A DNA stretch of 64,000 nucleotides from Micrasema longulum. Lineage: Eukaryota; Arthropoda; Insecta; Trichoptera; Brachycentridae. The translations under genes and the position numbers were made by a program. The stretch spans positions 558,001-622,000 of the forward strand of contig JAGVSM010003414.1 of NCBI GenBank assembly GCA_022494885.1. Reading direction: 5' to 3'. Within the stretch, counting starts at the first letter, position 1. Each line of letters begins with the position of its first letter. The notes under the pieces were generated by a model, which ran no database searches, was not told the origin of the DNA, and was given only the letters and a program-made list of their open reading frames with translations. Of the stretch, positions 31,260-43,114 are shown piece by piece.

Positions 31260-31995
31260 TGATAACATTTACTAGATGTGTGAAAGTAGATATGTTTAGA
31301 ATTTTACAAAAACATGTACTTTTTATGAAATTTATTAGTAAAAAAAAAATTAAAAAATAATAAACTCACACTATGGCTGTTTTTAGGGTACATAATATGA
31401 GCCAATTGCAGGTTAAGTGAACTAACCAACATAAAAAAGATTAAGTGAACTTATTATTAATATATTGCTTGAATTACATTTAGGTAATCACTATAATACA
31501 AAAACTTCTTAATTCATGTATAAAACATCCATGTGAACGAGGAAGTCTGGTGGTTTTTTTTTTGTTGTTTGTTAAAAGACTATTAAACTAAGCCAAAAAA
31601 AAATCACAACCTGTTTATTTACATATGAAAACAATATACTTATATGTTTATTCTTAAGTTAGCAATAATCATGGATTTTACTCTTTATTACAGATAATGA
31701 CAAGACGTGAAAACCCTTTAGGGAACTCAAAATTCTTAAGCATAGCTCTGTTCTCATAATTTACAATAAAGTTATTTGGATTACTTATATAATGGCGAAC
31801 CTCGAGTCTGTTAGTTGTCCTTGTAAGGATTTTATATTTTTAAAAATCTTAGTTATACTCGTACATTATAGTATATTTCTTTAAGGTACGCCAACAAACT
31901 TGAAACTCATAAATTTAGGATGACACTATCACGCCAAGATATTTTAAAATAAAACATAAAAGAAACAGCGTAATAATTTATTACCCTCATAAAAT
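31260..31995. other. AT-rich DNA with dispersed-repeat piece
   Basis: 31525-31600 resembles 1390-1460 (GAGGAAGT--GTGGTTT and AAGACTATTAAACTAAGCC). Nothing else is supported. Confidence 0.5.
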
Positions 31996-31999
31996 ATGT

Positions 32000-32215
32000 T
32001 TTATTTATTTATTTTATTTTATTTTATTTTATTTTTTATTTTTGCACCACAACAGGCCAGGAGGCCCAATTACAGTGGTGAATTACATCACAGAACACTC
32101 AGGATTGAGAAAAATCACATTGTTATTTTTTGTTTTCTCACCGGGAATCGAACCCGGAACCTTTCGTGCGTGAGTCAAGTGTCTTGACCACTACATCACG
32201 GAGGCCGCCAATATG
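32000..32215 (-). repeat. tRNA-derived SINE (family 2), complete
   Basis: On the minus strand: head GGCCTCCGTGATGTAGTGGT, anticodon-arm region GACTCACGCACG, B box GGGTTCGATTCCCGG, then a body with ACAATGTGATTTTTCTCAAT and CACTGTAATTGGGCCTCCTG, ending in a (TAAAA)n tail at 32000-32040. It is the most complete SINE in the window. Confidence 0.88.
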
Positions 32216-32219
32216 TGTT

Positions 32220-33045
32220 TGGTTCGCTTCATGATGTATTTAATTATTATGATGATGTGTTTTGTATATGTATGTATGACTTGTAAAAATATTAAAATAG
32301 TATATTTAAAGAAAAAACAGTTCGATGTATGGACCTTGCAGGACGGCAGGAGCTAAAAGAGGCAACTTCGGTTAAAGCTCTCCTGAGGCGTCCGCAACCC
32401 GCGTCTGAACCAAGTCCACCGCCGCACCGTCAAAGCGTTCGTTATAGAAGGCTGCTGCGTTATTTCCCGGACGTAAATGTTAGTTATGAAATCGAGCCAC
32501 CTTATACCTTATATTCTCCCCAAGCACTTACTCCCAAAACTCAGAAGTTTTGAGTTTTGCTCAGCTTTCGGGTTTATTCTGCGGAACTGAGGGACGCAGG
32601 ATTGGCGTAGGAGGAGGCGAGAGTGCTGGGTAGCGAAAGAGTCTCCTGTAGGCGTCTAATGATGTCCACATGCTCTACTTAATAGCGAATGTGGAAAAAG
32701 AAGTTCCAATATTATTTACTAAAACTTACTAAAAAACATTCTAAAATAATAAATGGTATATATATATTGTATAACTTTATAATAAATTAACTTGTAGGTA
32801 ATCACTTTATTGTTCATTTTTGCATAAAAATGTCTGCCTCAAAACAGGTTGTACCTAGTTATGCAGACTAGACATAATCCAGAGAAATATTTTAACTAAG
32901 TGTGTATGTAGTAGATAAAGAAATGGTCATTTTTGTTAATAAACCATTATTATTATTATTATTTATATGCCTCAATGGGCGGAAAATTCGTCATATTTTC
33001 TTCAAAAAATATTTACTAAAAATAAATATTTTTAAATAATTAGAC
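32220..33045. other. Unassigned DNA with GC-richer patch
   Basis: 32330-32640 is markedly less AT-rich than its surroundings. A 74-codon plus frame (32329-32553) rich in Pro, Arg and Ser lies there but no family is recognised, and no partner copy is seen in the window. A (TTA)n run lies at 32945-32965. Confidence 0.4.
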
Positions 33046-33047
33046 CA

Positions 33048-33954
33048 TAGAATTAAGAATAGTCCAGAAGGAGCATAGAATCATATTTGAATACATCGGA
33101 CTGTGTCCAAAAATCCCCCCACTCTGTCTCACTTTCATCGCGCGCATACTTGAAGTCCCTGCGTAATGTTGCCAGATCGCGAAAAATATAACCATAACAC
33201 AAATGTACGATAATTATTTATTTTTTTAAAGCAAGTTGTAAATTTCTCTAAAATCTTATTGTTCACGCGAAACAATGATTGACACAACAGAGTAGATAAG
33301 TAAAGGGTCATTTAAACAGAGTAATTGAATTAATGAAGATGAACTTAAAAAATGAAACAAAACAAAAAAATAAAATAATAAAAATCATAACAGTTATACA
33401 TTTAGATAAATGACTTTTTGTGTTATAAAAGCATTTCTTCTCAAAATGCATTGAGCAAATTATGCCTCGCTTTGTTGGTTTCCAAAATTCATCTCGCCGT
33501 ACTCTTTGAATTATTTTTATCCACTCCGTTTTCCTTCCTTTATCGGCAGAGAAGCTAAAATTCCACTAAATTAATTAAAACCAATGTTCTTATTAACAAA
33601 AAGTAGCGTAAATAAATTGACTACCCTAGCAACGCTAACAAAATGTTTATTTTGTTTTCTTTTAAATTCTGGCAGGTGAGTTTTTTTTTTTTGAGTAGTG
33701 CATTTCCTATTTACACATGCATTTGCTACTTACACGTGAAATGTGATCCCATCCTGTTCCTTGTTGATCCCAGCAGCATTTCTACACTTAAAAATGACAC
33801 AACACAGTATAGTTGAATTCAAATCGGGAGTTGCGTACTGAGCGACGTCTACAAAGAAACTAATGGGTCAAAACGTAAAACTACTCGTTTAAAAGTAGTT
33901 TAGTCGCCTTCTGTTTGATGTGCATATGCGGTTTCTAGACTATTCTTAATTCTA
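33048..33954. mobile_element. Candidate non-autonomous DNA transposon, 0.9 kb
   Basis: TAGAATTAAGAATAGTC at 33048-33064 is exactly complementary to GACTATTCTTAATTCTA at 33938-33954. Similarity extends inward (AGAA, GCATA) to about 29 bp with four mismatches. No coding sequence inside. A target duplication could not be identified with confidence. 33100-33180 and 33800-33930 are less AT-rich. Confidence 0.6.
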
Positions 33955-33959
33955 CGAAT

Positions 33960-36000
33960 TAAACATTTTTCAAAAGCCAGCACTCAAAATGCTTTATATT
34001 TATTTCCTCATAAATAATTTCAGTACAGTTCAGTTCAAATTCAGTTGAATTAATTTCAACTTTGATTCATTCAAATCGGGGTAGATTGAAACTTTACATT
34101 TCTCGTACAATAATATTCATACCGAAATTAAGCGTTCACTAAACCGAGATTGATCGTTTTATTATCATATTTTTAACATTCCTGAGAATACAAAATCCAA
34201 CCCGCGCTTACTAAAAGGAAAAAATCCCGAGTATTATAATTAAGACCATGTTTTGTAAAAGATACTTAACAGATCCCACAAGACACAAATACAATTTATT
34301 TGTTTATCAGTGTATAATTAATGTTCGTACTTTTAAATGTATAAATCATAAGTGGATTCCGAATTGATCAGCATTATATTGTAAAATTACATCTTTCTCT
34401 CCCACAAATCACTCCCTCATTTTTCAACAAATAATCATATGCCGCATAAATTAAACGAAGAATAGAAGAAATGATTTAATAACAATGTGTTAAAACATCT
34501 ATCAGTGTTAATACGGCAGAGGCGCTGAAGAAAACAGATGGAACTTTAATGGTTGGTATTGCCGTGATGGAGTATGTCTTGCTGAAAGGTAGACTTCTAT
34601 AGTGTCACGAAAAGCCAAAGTGTCTAACATTGGCGGCAATACCAACAAGTCCTACTCACTAGTGTCCACGAGTAGTCTTTAGACCCTGCGAACCCACAGA
34701 AGCTTGCCCACCACATACCGCACACCGCATCTGATGACATAAGTCTTCTTGACGGTGCCCACATGCACGGAAAATTTGCTCCTAGCCGAACGAGAAAAGC
34801 TGCCAGTAGGAGCTCTCTGTAATCTGGTAGTTTAAGCATCTTTTTGCTAAAAGAAGGTAATACAGATGTACATAATATGCACATCATCGGATTGAAAATA
34901 GATGGAAGCGAATTCTTCACTGACCGGGATTAAATTAATTTGACATGATCGATTCGCCGAAATGATTACAAAAAAAATTTAAAGCCTTGAAATTATTTTT
35001 GGAAGCCACCAAATATGTATATCCTATAAGAGGACCACGGATAATAGCGAGAAGCTCCATTCAGTAATCATAGAGAGAGGGAAAAGGACAAAATCGCAGG
35101 ATGTGTTCAGAAGATTGATTAGAGGAATCAACAATATTAAAAACAAATAAGTTTTCATTAAATTTACCACGACTTGATAAAAACTCGAGCCCCGGACAAT
35201 GTGACCGCTGACATTGCCATCAGTGTCAAAGCAGATAGTGGGAGAGCGAATTGCGAATACCCGGCGCCAAATAACGAGACTTACCCAGCCAAGGGAAGGC
35301 GACCACTACAGAAAACCCATCAGAGAAGACAATGGGACACTGTGATTAACACGGAAATAGTTATTGCCAGCGTCAGGACCTGAGAGGCCACAAAAAGAAG
35401 AAAAATAATGCATTTAACGGGCCAAAATCAGGTAGTAACCATTTAACAATTACTTAACCGACTGGTTATGCTGCGACCGCTTATAAACGCTATAATCGGC
35501 CGGAATACCAAATATTAGTTAAAAATCATATCACACTTACTTACGGATGTTTATAAAACGGCCAAAAATAAATTACAAAAACATGGGAAATGACCCCTTT
35601 ATCAAAATCACTTTTATGAAAGGCTTTTTAACATGTTGAAAATTTTACTTTATTATATCAGTCAATTCCGGAAATCGACTCATTGTTTCCCGGTCTCTTG
35701 TTGAGATGCCTCGAGCGTGGGAGTTTACAGGTGTTTAGCGACGACTGGCGGATTACTTCTGATATTATTGTTTATGCTCGAGTTGAATATGAATTCAATT
35801 GTTCTGTACATCATTTTATGCTTGGCTCCGAACAATTCCTCGAAATTATAATTTATAAAATTTGTTCAAAAATATCACAACAGACGTTTTGTTATGATTT
35901 CCATGAAAACAACTCGCGGACATTATTGTGAGATTAATTACACACAAAGAAATACCATTATTTTTTCTTTTGTTACAATTCACTAATTTTTTTGAGATTT
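33960..36000. other. Unassigned DNA, weak coding-like patches
   Basis: 34620-34920 and 35165-35390 are less AT-rich and hold frames of 98 codons (minus) and 69 codons (plus) without recognisable motifs. They may be old gene or transposon debris. The rest is featureless. Confidence 0.4.
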
Positions 36001-36004
36001 CGTC

Positions 36005-36125
36005 CAAATCTTTGTAGACAAGGAATGGATTTTACTCCCTATTACAACAGTCATGGATAATATTTTCAAGAAGAAAATATTAAAGTATAGGCATACAACG
36101 CTCACTGTCATTGTTTTTGGTTAAA
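36005..36125 (-). repeat. Family S fragment
   Basis: TTTGTAGACAAGGAATGGAT, TACTCCCTATTACAACAG and AAAGTATAGGCAT show the diverged order of family S on the minus strand. Confidence 0.6.
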
Positions 36126-36129
36126 AAAA

Positions 36130-38960
36130 AAATGGTTTCCCAAAAAATTCAGTTCGGGACGCGGTTTTAACTAAACATCTGTGCATGAAAATGAAAATCA
36201 AGTTGCGGCAGAACAGAAGTACTATGATACCACAGCACATAACCCCCGTATAGCTTTATTTAAACCAGTTGTTTTTTCTTCTTTAAAATATCATAAGAAA
36301 TACATAAGCCATTTGTGAAAATAAACTTCAAAACTTTTCTTGACCCCCTGTGGCCATCTGTACTCAAAATCTTCAAATAGTTTTACGCTGAAAAAATCTC
36401 CCCCTCGAAGTTCACCAGGCAATCTCTGATTAAGATGTATTATGTGTTAACCCTTTCCAAAAGATTTTAAAAACAGAATACGAAAAAGCCTTGAATTTAA
36501 TTAAGAGATTCCTGGTGTTTAAGCCGTTCTTATCTGCGAAAAAATTTAAAAGCCAAGCGAAGAGAGGGGCATTGAATAAACACACATCTCAACGAGGAAA
36601 AGGAATATTTGCCAACCATAACGACAGAAATAAATAAAAATAGGGTTAAAAACGTTCTGGCATAGATCAATAGAATATGTGATCGGCAATCAAAAATACC
36701 CAGGAGGCTTATGCTGGAAAGATGTGACATTTTGTCACCCACTCGCCAATAGTCGATTGGGCATCTCGATTGCTTTGTCAATTATGACATGATATACATA
36801 TAAATAGCATTAGCTATTATTGAAAACCCTTCGACAATTTAATTGCAAAGACGAATGAGAAAGTGACAACACTAACAAATCCGTATTTATCTATGTCTCT
36901 CCTGGTCTCCTGCCACACGTAAACCTTTATTGTTTGTTGTCAGACTTCTTCCGAGAAATATTTTGTATATGGATATGTTTTAGAAAATGTTTTACTGAGA
37001 CACTGCAACATAGATAATTATTTTTGGCCTTTGACATAACACACATCTACATGTTATTAGAAATATTCCATATTTATTTAATGGATTTTAAAACCATATT
37101 GAATAATATATATCTCAATGACGTATATTGACCATTGACAAACAATAAAATAATTTTAAAATCATGTTTCTAGTAAAACTTCTTTTGATACTGGATCAAA
37201 AATTAGTACAGTTATATTTGTTGCACATTTGTTGATACGTCATTATCATAACATTGATCAGTGTTGTAAATTTTAAGTTAAAATACAACAAAAATACCTA
37301 CTCGATATTCAAACATGAATGCCGAGCGTTTTACAAGAAATAAGTTTGACAGCTGAAGTTACGATGTCGCATTCGATTGTCAATGTCGAGTGCTTTGGGG
37401 CACTCGAGATAAAGTCGATTGTTTTTCGATCGCGTATGTTCAAGAATGCTGTCACTCGTCGAATTATGGAAGTCGCATACGATTCTAAAGACGAATGAGT
37501 CCAGCGTAAGGCCCCAGGTCGAATTCCTGAGAGGATATTTGTTTTTTTGCTATGCTAATTTGCTATAGTAAATTATAAAATCTAACAGATTTTAGGAGAA
37601 CTTAACAATACAGTTTTATTTCAAATGTCTCTTTCAAAAATATTTTTTTCGTATTATTTTTGTAAAATAAACACAAATTGAAAGATATTTCAACAGAGAT
37701 GGAAAACATACGAATTATTTACACGCCTTTCTGCCTATATCTGAACTAGAGAAAAAAAATACGAATCTTCAGGGCCCATCAAAGGTTTCCTTTAAAAAAT
37801 TTTAAAAAAAGAAAGAATATTATGTTTTGCTTTCGATATAAAAATTTTTTTTAAAAATATTTTTTATTTTATTTAAGACGTTTTCGTTTCAAATCCTTTT
37901 CCTCAAATTAAAGAAAATAAAGGGACAAACCTTATTTAAAAGAAAATGTTGAAAAAGATTTTAAGAAAAAAATAATTAAATGGTTAATGTGTAACAGAGC
38001 TTTATATTGATTATCATTTAATGTCATCTATTTTAATTTTTATAAATAAATTTTGTGTGAAAATTAGGTACGTTTTTAGTTCTTAATAATGTTTATATTA
38101 CTTTTTAAATTTATATAATTTCTCTAACGTTTCTCTTTGTAAAGGAAAAATAAGAAACCTGCTGACAAGCCGGTTTCGCGGTTTAGTGGGCTTCATTATT
38201 TTTCCTTTTATATTTTCTGTACATGTTTTTACCTTCTTTAATAAAAAAAATAATAAAAAAAGGTATCAATTTCCTTGTGTAAAACTTCAGAGTTGATATT
38301 CAACAACACGTAACACATTCAATGGGTTACTCTTCTTAGGCTTCGGCGATTTTTATTCAATGGAAAATGGAAAGCGCAGTATGCCTCGCGTTAATCTTGA
38401 ATTTAAGTATTTTAAAGTAGAAGCGGTGTATCAAGGCTGCACCTTGACGGGTTGTTTATTTAGGTAGGGTATTAACATAATAACGTGGGTACTTTACATA
38501 ACCCAAGGTAAGGAAGAAGGTCCCTACAGTTATACATACATCAGTGGGTTTGCAAAGGGCAGGTATCTGAGGTAATATTTACAAAAGCTTCGTGATATAT
38601 GTACGCCTATAATTCACAATGGCCTAGCAGTAAATTACACCATTTAAACTCATTTCAATTTACCGCTACACAATTAAACATGTGTTCATTCTGTGGCTCG
38701 TATTTCATGTGATAATTAATTCCTGCTTTAAATATTAATATTTAATTTACTATACCAATTTTAGCCCAGGTATGACCATATTCAAAAGCGGATGTTTTTA
38801 AGGGTAGGAAATATGTTTGTTTAATTTTTTTATGTGAGTTACTTTTTTTTAAATTGATTTTTTTATTATTTATTAATTATGGTCAGATAAAATGAGGCAT
38901 TTTTTTTTTCAATTACAGTATACTTTTATAATCTTAAAATCTTAATTAATCTTAAAACTG
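36130..38960. other. Mostly featureless AT-rich DNA
   Basis: A weak family S piece lies near 37690-37750, and a possible SINE-like B-box (CAGGTCGAATTCCTG) near 37517-37531. 37325-37530 is less AT-rich. No gene is supported; frames such as 36530-36781 (minus) are not convincing. Confidence 0.45.
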
Positions 38961-38967
38961 CAACATT

Positions 38968-39025
38968 CCAAAAAAGAGACTGGCTCTTGTGCTTGGAGAA
39001 TGCCTGACTCTGTTTTAGTTATTTA
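38968..39025 (+). repeat. Short dispersed repeat (partner at 62768-62815)
   Basis: AAAAGAGACTGGCTCTTGTG, then CTTGGAGAATGCCT and AGTTATTTA match 62770-62815 in the same order. Confidence 0.65.
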
Positions 39026-39094
39026 GTGGATTTAAAGATACATAATTTCAAAATAAATAAAAAATTGTGTCACAAATGTTATTTGTTGATACAA

Positions 39095-39340
39095 ATATAC
39101 ATACATAATACAATATACACATATATACACACACATTTATACACACACATACATATGTGTACAGACATACATACAGACATACAGACATACTCACATACAT
39201 ACATACATGCATACATACATACATACATGCAAACATTAATAAATAAATAAAATAATAAACAAATAAATAAATAAATAAACAAATAAATAAATGAATCAAT
39301 GAATGAATGAATGAATGAATAAATAAATAAATAAAAAAAT
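39095..39340. repeat. (ACAT)n and (AATA)n microsatellite tract
   Basis: ACAT/ACAG units run to about 39235, followed by AATA and AATG units to about 39340. Long frames on both strands here are artefacts of the repeat. Confidence 0.95.
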
Positions 39341-39344
39341 ACAG

Positions 39345-40180
39345 ACATATATTTATACATACTTTTATTACATACCGTATTTTGAAAATAAAGATGTATG
39401 GATAATATGTGTCTGTGTATATCAATTTAGAAAATTTGTATTTTTAATTATTTTTTTATAGGTGTTAAATGTTCTCATTTTTTTATTTTATGTTTTAACT
39501 TGTCTTTCCTTTTCTTTGTTGTATTGCTTCTAGTATTTGTTACTGTTTTATAATTGTTTTTCGTAGTGTGATTTGTTTAAATTGGACATTGTCGGTAAGT
39601 TTGTTAAATAAAATAAAATATAGACATACTCACATCTACACAAATATACATGGCTTTTATTTACTGCAAAATATTCATAATATTATGTTCCTTGTAACTG
39701 CTCTAACTATTGTGTGAGGATCTGGTAGGATAGTCGACCAAAGAATTGTTAAGGAACTTCTCCGCGATACAAAAGTTGAGGCTTTTATAAGGCAAACAAC
39801 CTGTCGTGGGTTGGTTTCAGCGTTCACTTTACTTATGTAACATTCAGCTACCTGGGTTTGAACATACACATTTCCTATTTTTTACTTGTTTTTTTTTGTT
39901 AAGTAATAAAGCAGAAACGTTAATAAACTTAATTTGAATAATTTTACCGTATTTTTTTTTTTCAATTTTTAATATTTCTTAAAAGACATGTTTATGTCCG
40001 AATTTTTGTTATAACTTAGGTATTGGATTCAACCATAAAAAAAACATATCATATACATTTCTAAAAAAAACAACAATGAAATAAAAATATGTTTATTTAC
40101 TATTTTCATGTAATTGATTTATAAAAAAAATTAAACCCAGAAATTTAATGATCCAATGTATAATTATTTCACTGTGCCCA
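39345..40180. other. AT-rich DNA with a degenerate family S piece
   Basis: 39790-39880 (AACAACCTGTCGTGGGTTGG, then GTAACATTCAGCTAC and TGAACATACACATTTCC) follows the order of family S on the minus strand. Nothing else is supported. Confidence 0.5.
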
Positions 40181-40184
40181 TTGA

Positions 40185-40345
40185 ACCGGGCTATGGTCCC
40201 GTAACTGGTGTAACGGACTCAGGGATCAGAGGTCCATGTTTCGAACCCCACTTTACCAAAACTTGATTCCCATTTTCTAATAGTAAGTTATTTACTCGTT
40301 GAAAAAGGCCCTAAAAATGTTGATATTTGCGTAAATTATAAGAAC
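40185..40345 (+). repeat. tRNA-derived SINE (family 3)
   Basis: GGTCCCGTAACTGGTGTAAC, GGACTCAGGGATCAGAGGTC and a TTCGAACCCC B box, then the body AGTAAGTTATTTACTCGTTG and a GCGTAAATTATAAG tail. Same family as 29685-29850 and 63640-63800. Confidence 0.8.
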
Positions 40346-40396
40346 GAAAATATTTATTTTAAAGAAAACCTACACTATACATCGTAAAAAGTATCA

Positions 40397-40428
40397 TATA
40401 TATATATATATGTATATATATATGCTAA
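40397..40428. repeat. (TA)n microsatellite
   Basis: Alternating TA of about 30 bases with a single G interruption. Confidence 0.9.
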
Positions 40429-40429
40429 A

Positions 40430-41415
40430 TACAATTATCAAATAGCTAAGTATCAATTTAAAAAAACTAATTTTGCAAAAACTTAGTATTTCCTAAAAAT
40501 CAAACCGCAAAAATAACAAAATACAGAAACATTAAAAGCTTTTTAAATGCTAAATAGCATAATTTTAAAAGTACCAAACGAAAAGTAAAAAAAATGACCA
40601 CCCCTATCGATTTGCTTCAACCAACTCTTCGGATCTACTTCGCAACTTTCAAAAGCTCTCGCAAAATAAAACTGAGGTATGCAAATACTTTAAGGGCCGA
40701 AGAATGAATGGTTGAGACCAGGACATGGGAGGTAGTGATGAGAATAATAAACGGATTGATATACATAATCGAGAAATCAGAAAATCCGACTGATATAATC
40801 GATTCTTCCGGTTTCAATCCCAGGGTTTGAGTTACAGCAAATACTCTCATCTCATCTTATTACGAGGATAAGCAATATAAAAATTTGAGAAAATGTAGTA
40901 TTTTAAGATTTTCAATACATTTTTATGCCTTAGCCGAGATGGTAAGAATTTTTTTCTCGACCGATTATTTTTCATGTTCTTTTTGTGAAAAATAGTTACC
41001 TAGTATCTGTAAACGGCTATTTCGAACCGGATGTAATACTACCATCAACCATAATTTCTTTTAGAGGTAGGCAGATAATATGAAAACCCACACGCGTCTT
41101 ACTTGCCCTATAAAATGTATGTACAAGAATTAATTGACAAGAGATCACGATCCGGTTCTAAAAGTAAGAAATAAACTTCATAAAATCAAATAAACGTCGA
41201 TTTTATCTGAATTGACACTGATCATGCGTTTTTGGATTATGGTTCATACAATCAATAATTATATGGTAATAAGTAAAGAGGTATATGTCACTTAAACGGA
41301 AAAAATGAGTGCGCAGTCCCACTTTATAAGGTCTACGGAAGGTAGGGTGAAGAGATACAAATAAGGAAAAAAATATTGATTTCAATAATAAAATTGGCAA
41401 CACTTTTTTTATCTA
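40430..41415. other. Unassigned DNA
   Basis: A 71-codon minus frame at 40635-40850 has no recognised domain. No repeat found. Confidence 0.45.
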
Positions 41416-41419
41416 CATT

Positions 41420-41655
41420 TCATTTTTTCACGAACTAAAACACGAGTAAAACAGCATTTAGTTAAAACTGCAATGTTATTCATTCTTAACTGGATTATCA
41501 TAATTCATAATAATAAATTTTGATTAAAACAAAAAAAAACCCTTCTCTAAAACGTTCTCCGTCTGTGTTGTAATTTGTTAAAAATAAAATTGTTTGAGAT
41601 TCTGAAGCCTTTTAAACCATAAAATGTTTTTAAAAAAAATTTTCGTTCTACCAAG
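41420..41655. repeat. Dispersed repeat copy (partner at 1005-1200)
   Basis: Same blocks and order as 1005-1200, but interrupted at 41545-41590 by a family S-like piece (CCCTTCTCTAAAACGTTCTC, then GTCTGTGTTGTAATTTGTT). Confidence 0.6.
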
Positions 41656-41659
41656 ACTT

Positions 41660-42210
41660 TTTTCATATTTTTTATTTGTTTACACATAATATGATATATA
41701 AAATCAAATAAAAAAAAGATAAATAAAAAAATATAAAAAATTCACATAGACATGACCTGTGCATGGGTATACTAAATCTAGATTACATTATGAAATTTAT
41801 GGTGTAGCTGCATTTATAAATACAACAAATAAAAAATTTAAGTTGCATTTTGTTTTTTTTTAAATCCGGGTTAGTGTCGTATAATTCGAATTTACTACTA
41901 GGCAAAAAAGTACATGCAACTTTTATGAAAATTGTCTTTAACAACGTAAAAGAAACCCAAATTATGTGCCCGGCTTAACGTATTTTATTTTTAAGTATAC
42001 GCATTGAAAGTTCATGCTAAAATAGCAAGTGAAAGTCAAAATGATTCCCCTGCACAATCAGCTAATAGCGACTTGCACCTCTTCACCTAAATATTACAGA
42101 ATTGTGTTTTTACACTCGTAGATTATGCAGGCAGAATGAAACTTATCGAACTAGGATGCAGCCCAAACACTAGGTTTAGCAATCGTGATTTTGTCATAGC
42201 TGGGTCGCGA
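41660..42210. other. AT-rich DNA without supported features
   Basis: No coding or repeat signal recognised. Confidence 0.45.
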
Positions 42211-42214
42211 TTAC

Positions 42215-43110
42215 AATGGCAAGTTAAGGACGTCATACCCTTACTATGACGGTGTAGTTGAAAAGTAATTCTCCCAAACGATTACGAAGATATACTACTG
42301 ACCCTCTACCTTCAAGTTTTGGGTAGGTACATCGATATGTACCCAGGGCACGCGTACACCATGGTACACATATCTACGCACTAAAGTGACATTCCTTTAT
42401 TATGACGTCATAGTAAAAGATAAATTCTCCCGAGCGATCACAAAGACACACTAACGACCATTTATCTTCAAGTTTTGAGGTAGATAGATCGGTATGCACC
42501 GAGTGCTTTAGTACCCCGCTTCACACATACCCATGCATTAAAAGGGACAAAAATTTTACTCCACAGAGCAATTTTTGCTTTAATTATTTATGATTTGCTT
42601 AAATTTTGAATCGTTCTTAGATAGCCACTTTTTTCTTAAAAGCCTATTTAAAATATGAAAAAGAAATAAGTAAATTTTGAAGGAAAAATTAATTCTAACA
42701 TAACCGTCAGTTTTGAAACCGAACGGCTAGATGCAGAGATAATGTGGCTAGATGCTGGCTAGATGTGGCTAGACATATTAACTTATAGAAGCATCTAGCG
42801 CGTTACATTTGGTAATTGGTAAAAAGATTGCCATTTTGAAAAATAAAAATAATAATAATATTTTTTCCTATCCTTCTGAAAGCATATATCTACATATTAG
42901 TAAAGCCGACTTTGTAATACTTCGGTAGATACATATGGACGAAAATTTTGTACCGTCTAGGTAATTGTCAAATATCATTTAAAAATCGTGTTCAAGAGAG
43001 TAGTTTTTGCTTTAATTGTCATTCATTTAAATCTTAAATCGTTTTGAAGGGGCTGCTTTTTATCACAGGAGCATATTTAAAATATAACAAAAAAATACTC
43101 AATAAAGCAT
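42215..43110. repeat. Nested diverged direct repeats
   Basis: ATTCTCCCAAACGATTACGA at about 42268 recurs as ATTCTCCCGAGCGATCACAA at about 42424, with CTTCAAGTTTTGGGTAGGTA versus CTTCAAGTTTTGAGGTAGAT following, a period near 156 bp. A second pair, TTTTTGCTTTAATTATTTAT near 42570 and TTTTTGCTTTAATTGTCATT near 43005, has a period near 435 bp. A small GGCTAGATG tandem (42726-42775) lies between. No coding sequence. Confidence 0.75.
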
Positions 43111-43114
43111 TAAA

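Noticed and set aside
32329..32553. 74-codon Pro/Arg-rich frame as a gene
   Set aside because: Composition follows from the GC-richer patch; no family recognised and no supporting context.
34624..35383. Possible host exons (98-codon minus, 69-codon plus)
   Set aside because: No recognisable motif, no splice or start context and no paired frame; kept only as unassigned less AT-rich DNA.
38160..38200. Another hammerhead (GAAACCGGC on the minus strand)
   Set aside because: No CUGANGA-like core and no complementary stem I arms could be found.
39026..39425. Long frames on both strands
   Set aside because: They are translations of ACAT and AATA microsatellites (M-Y-V-C or I-H-T repeats), not genes.
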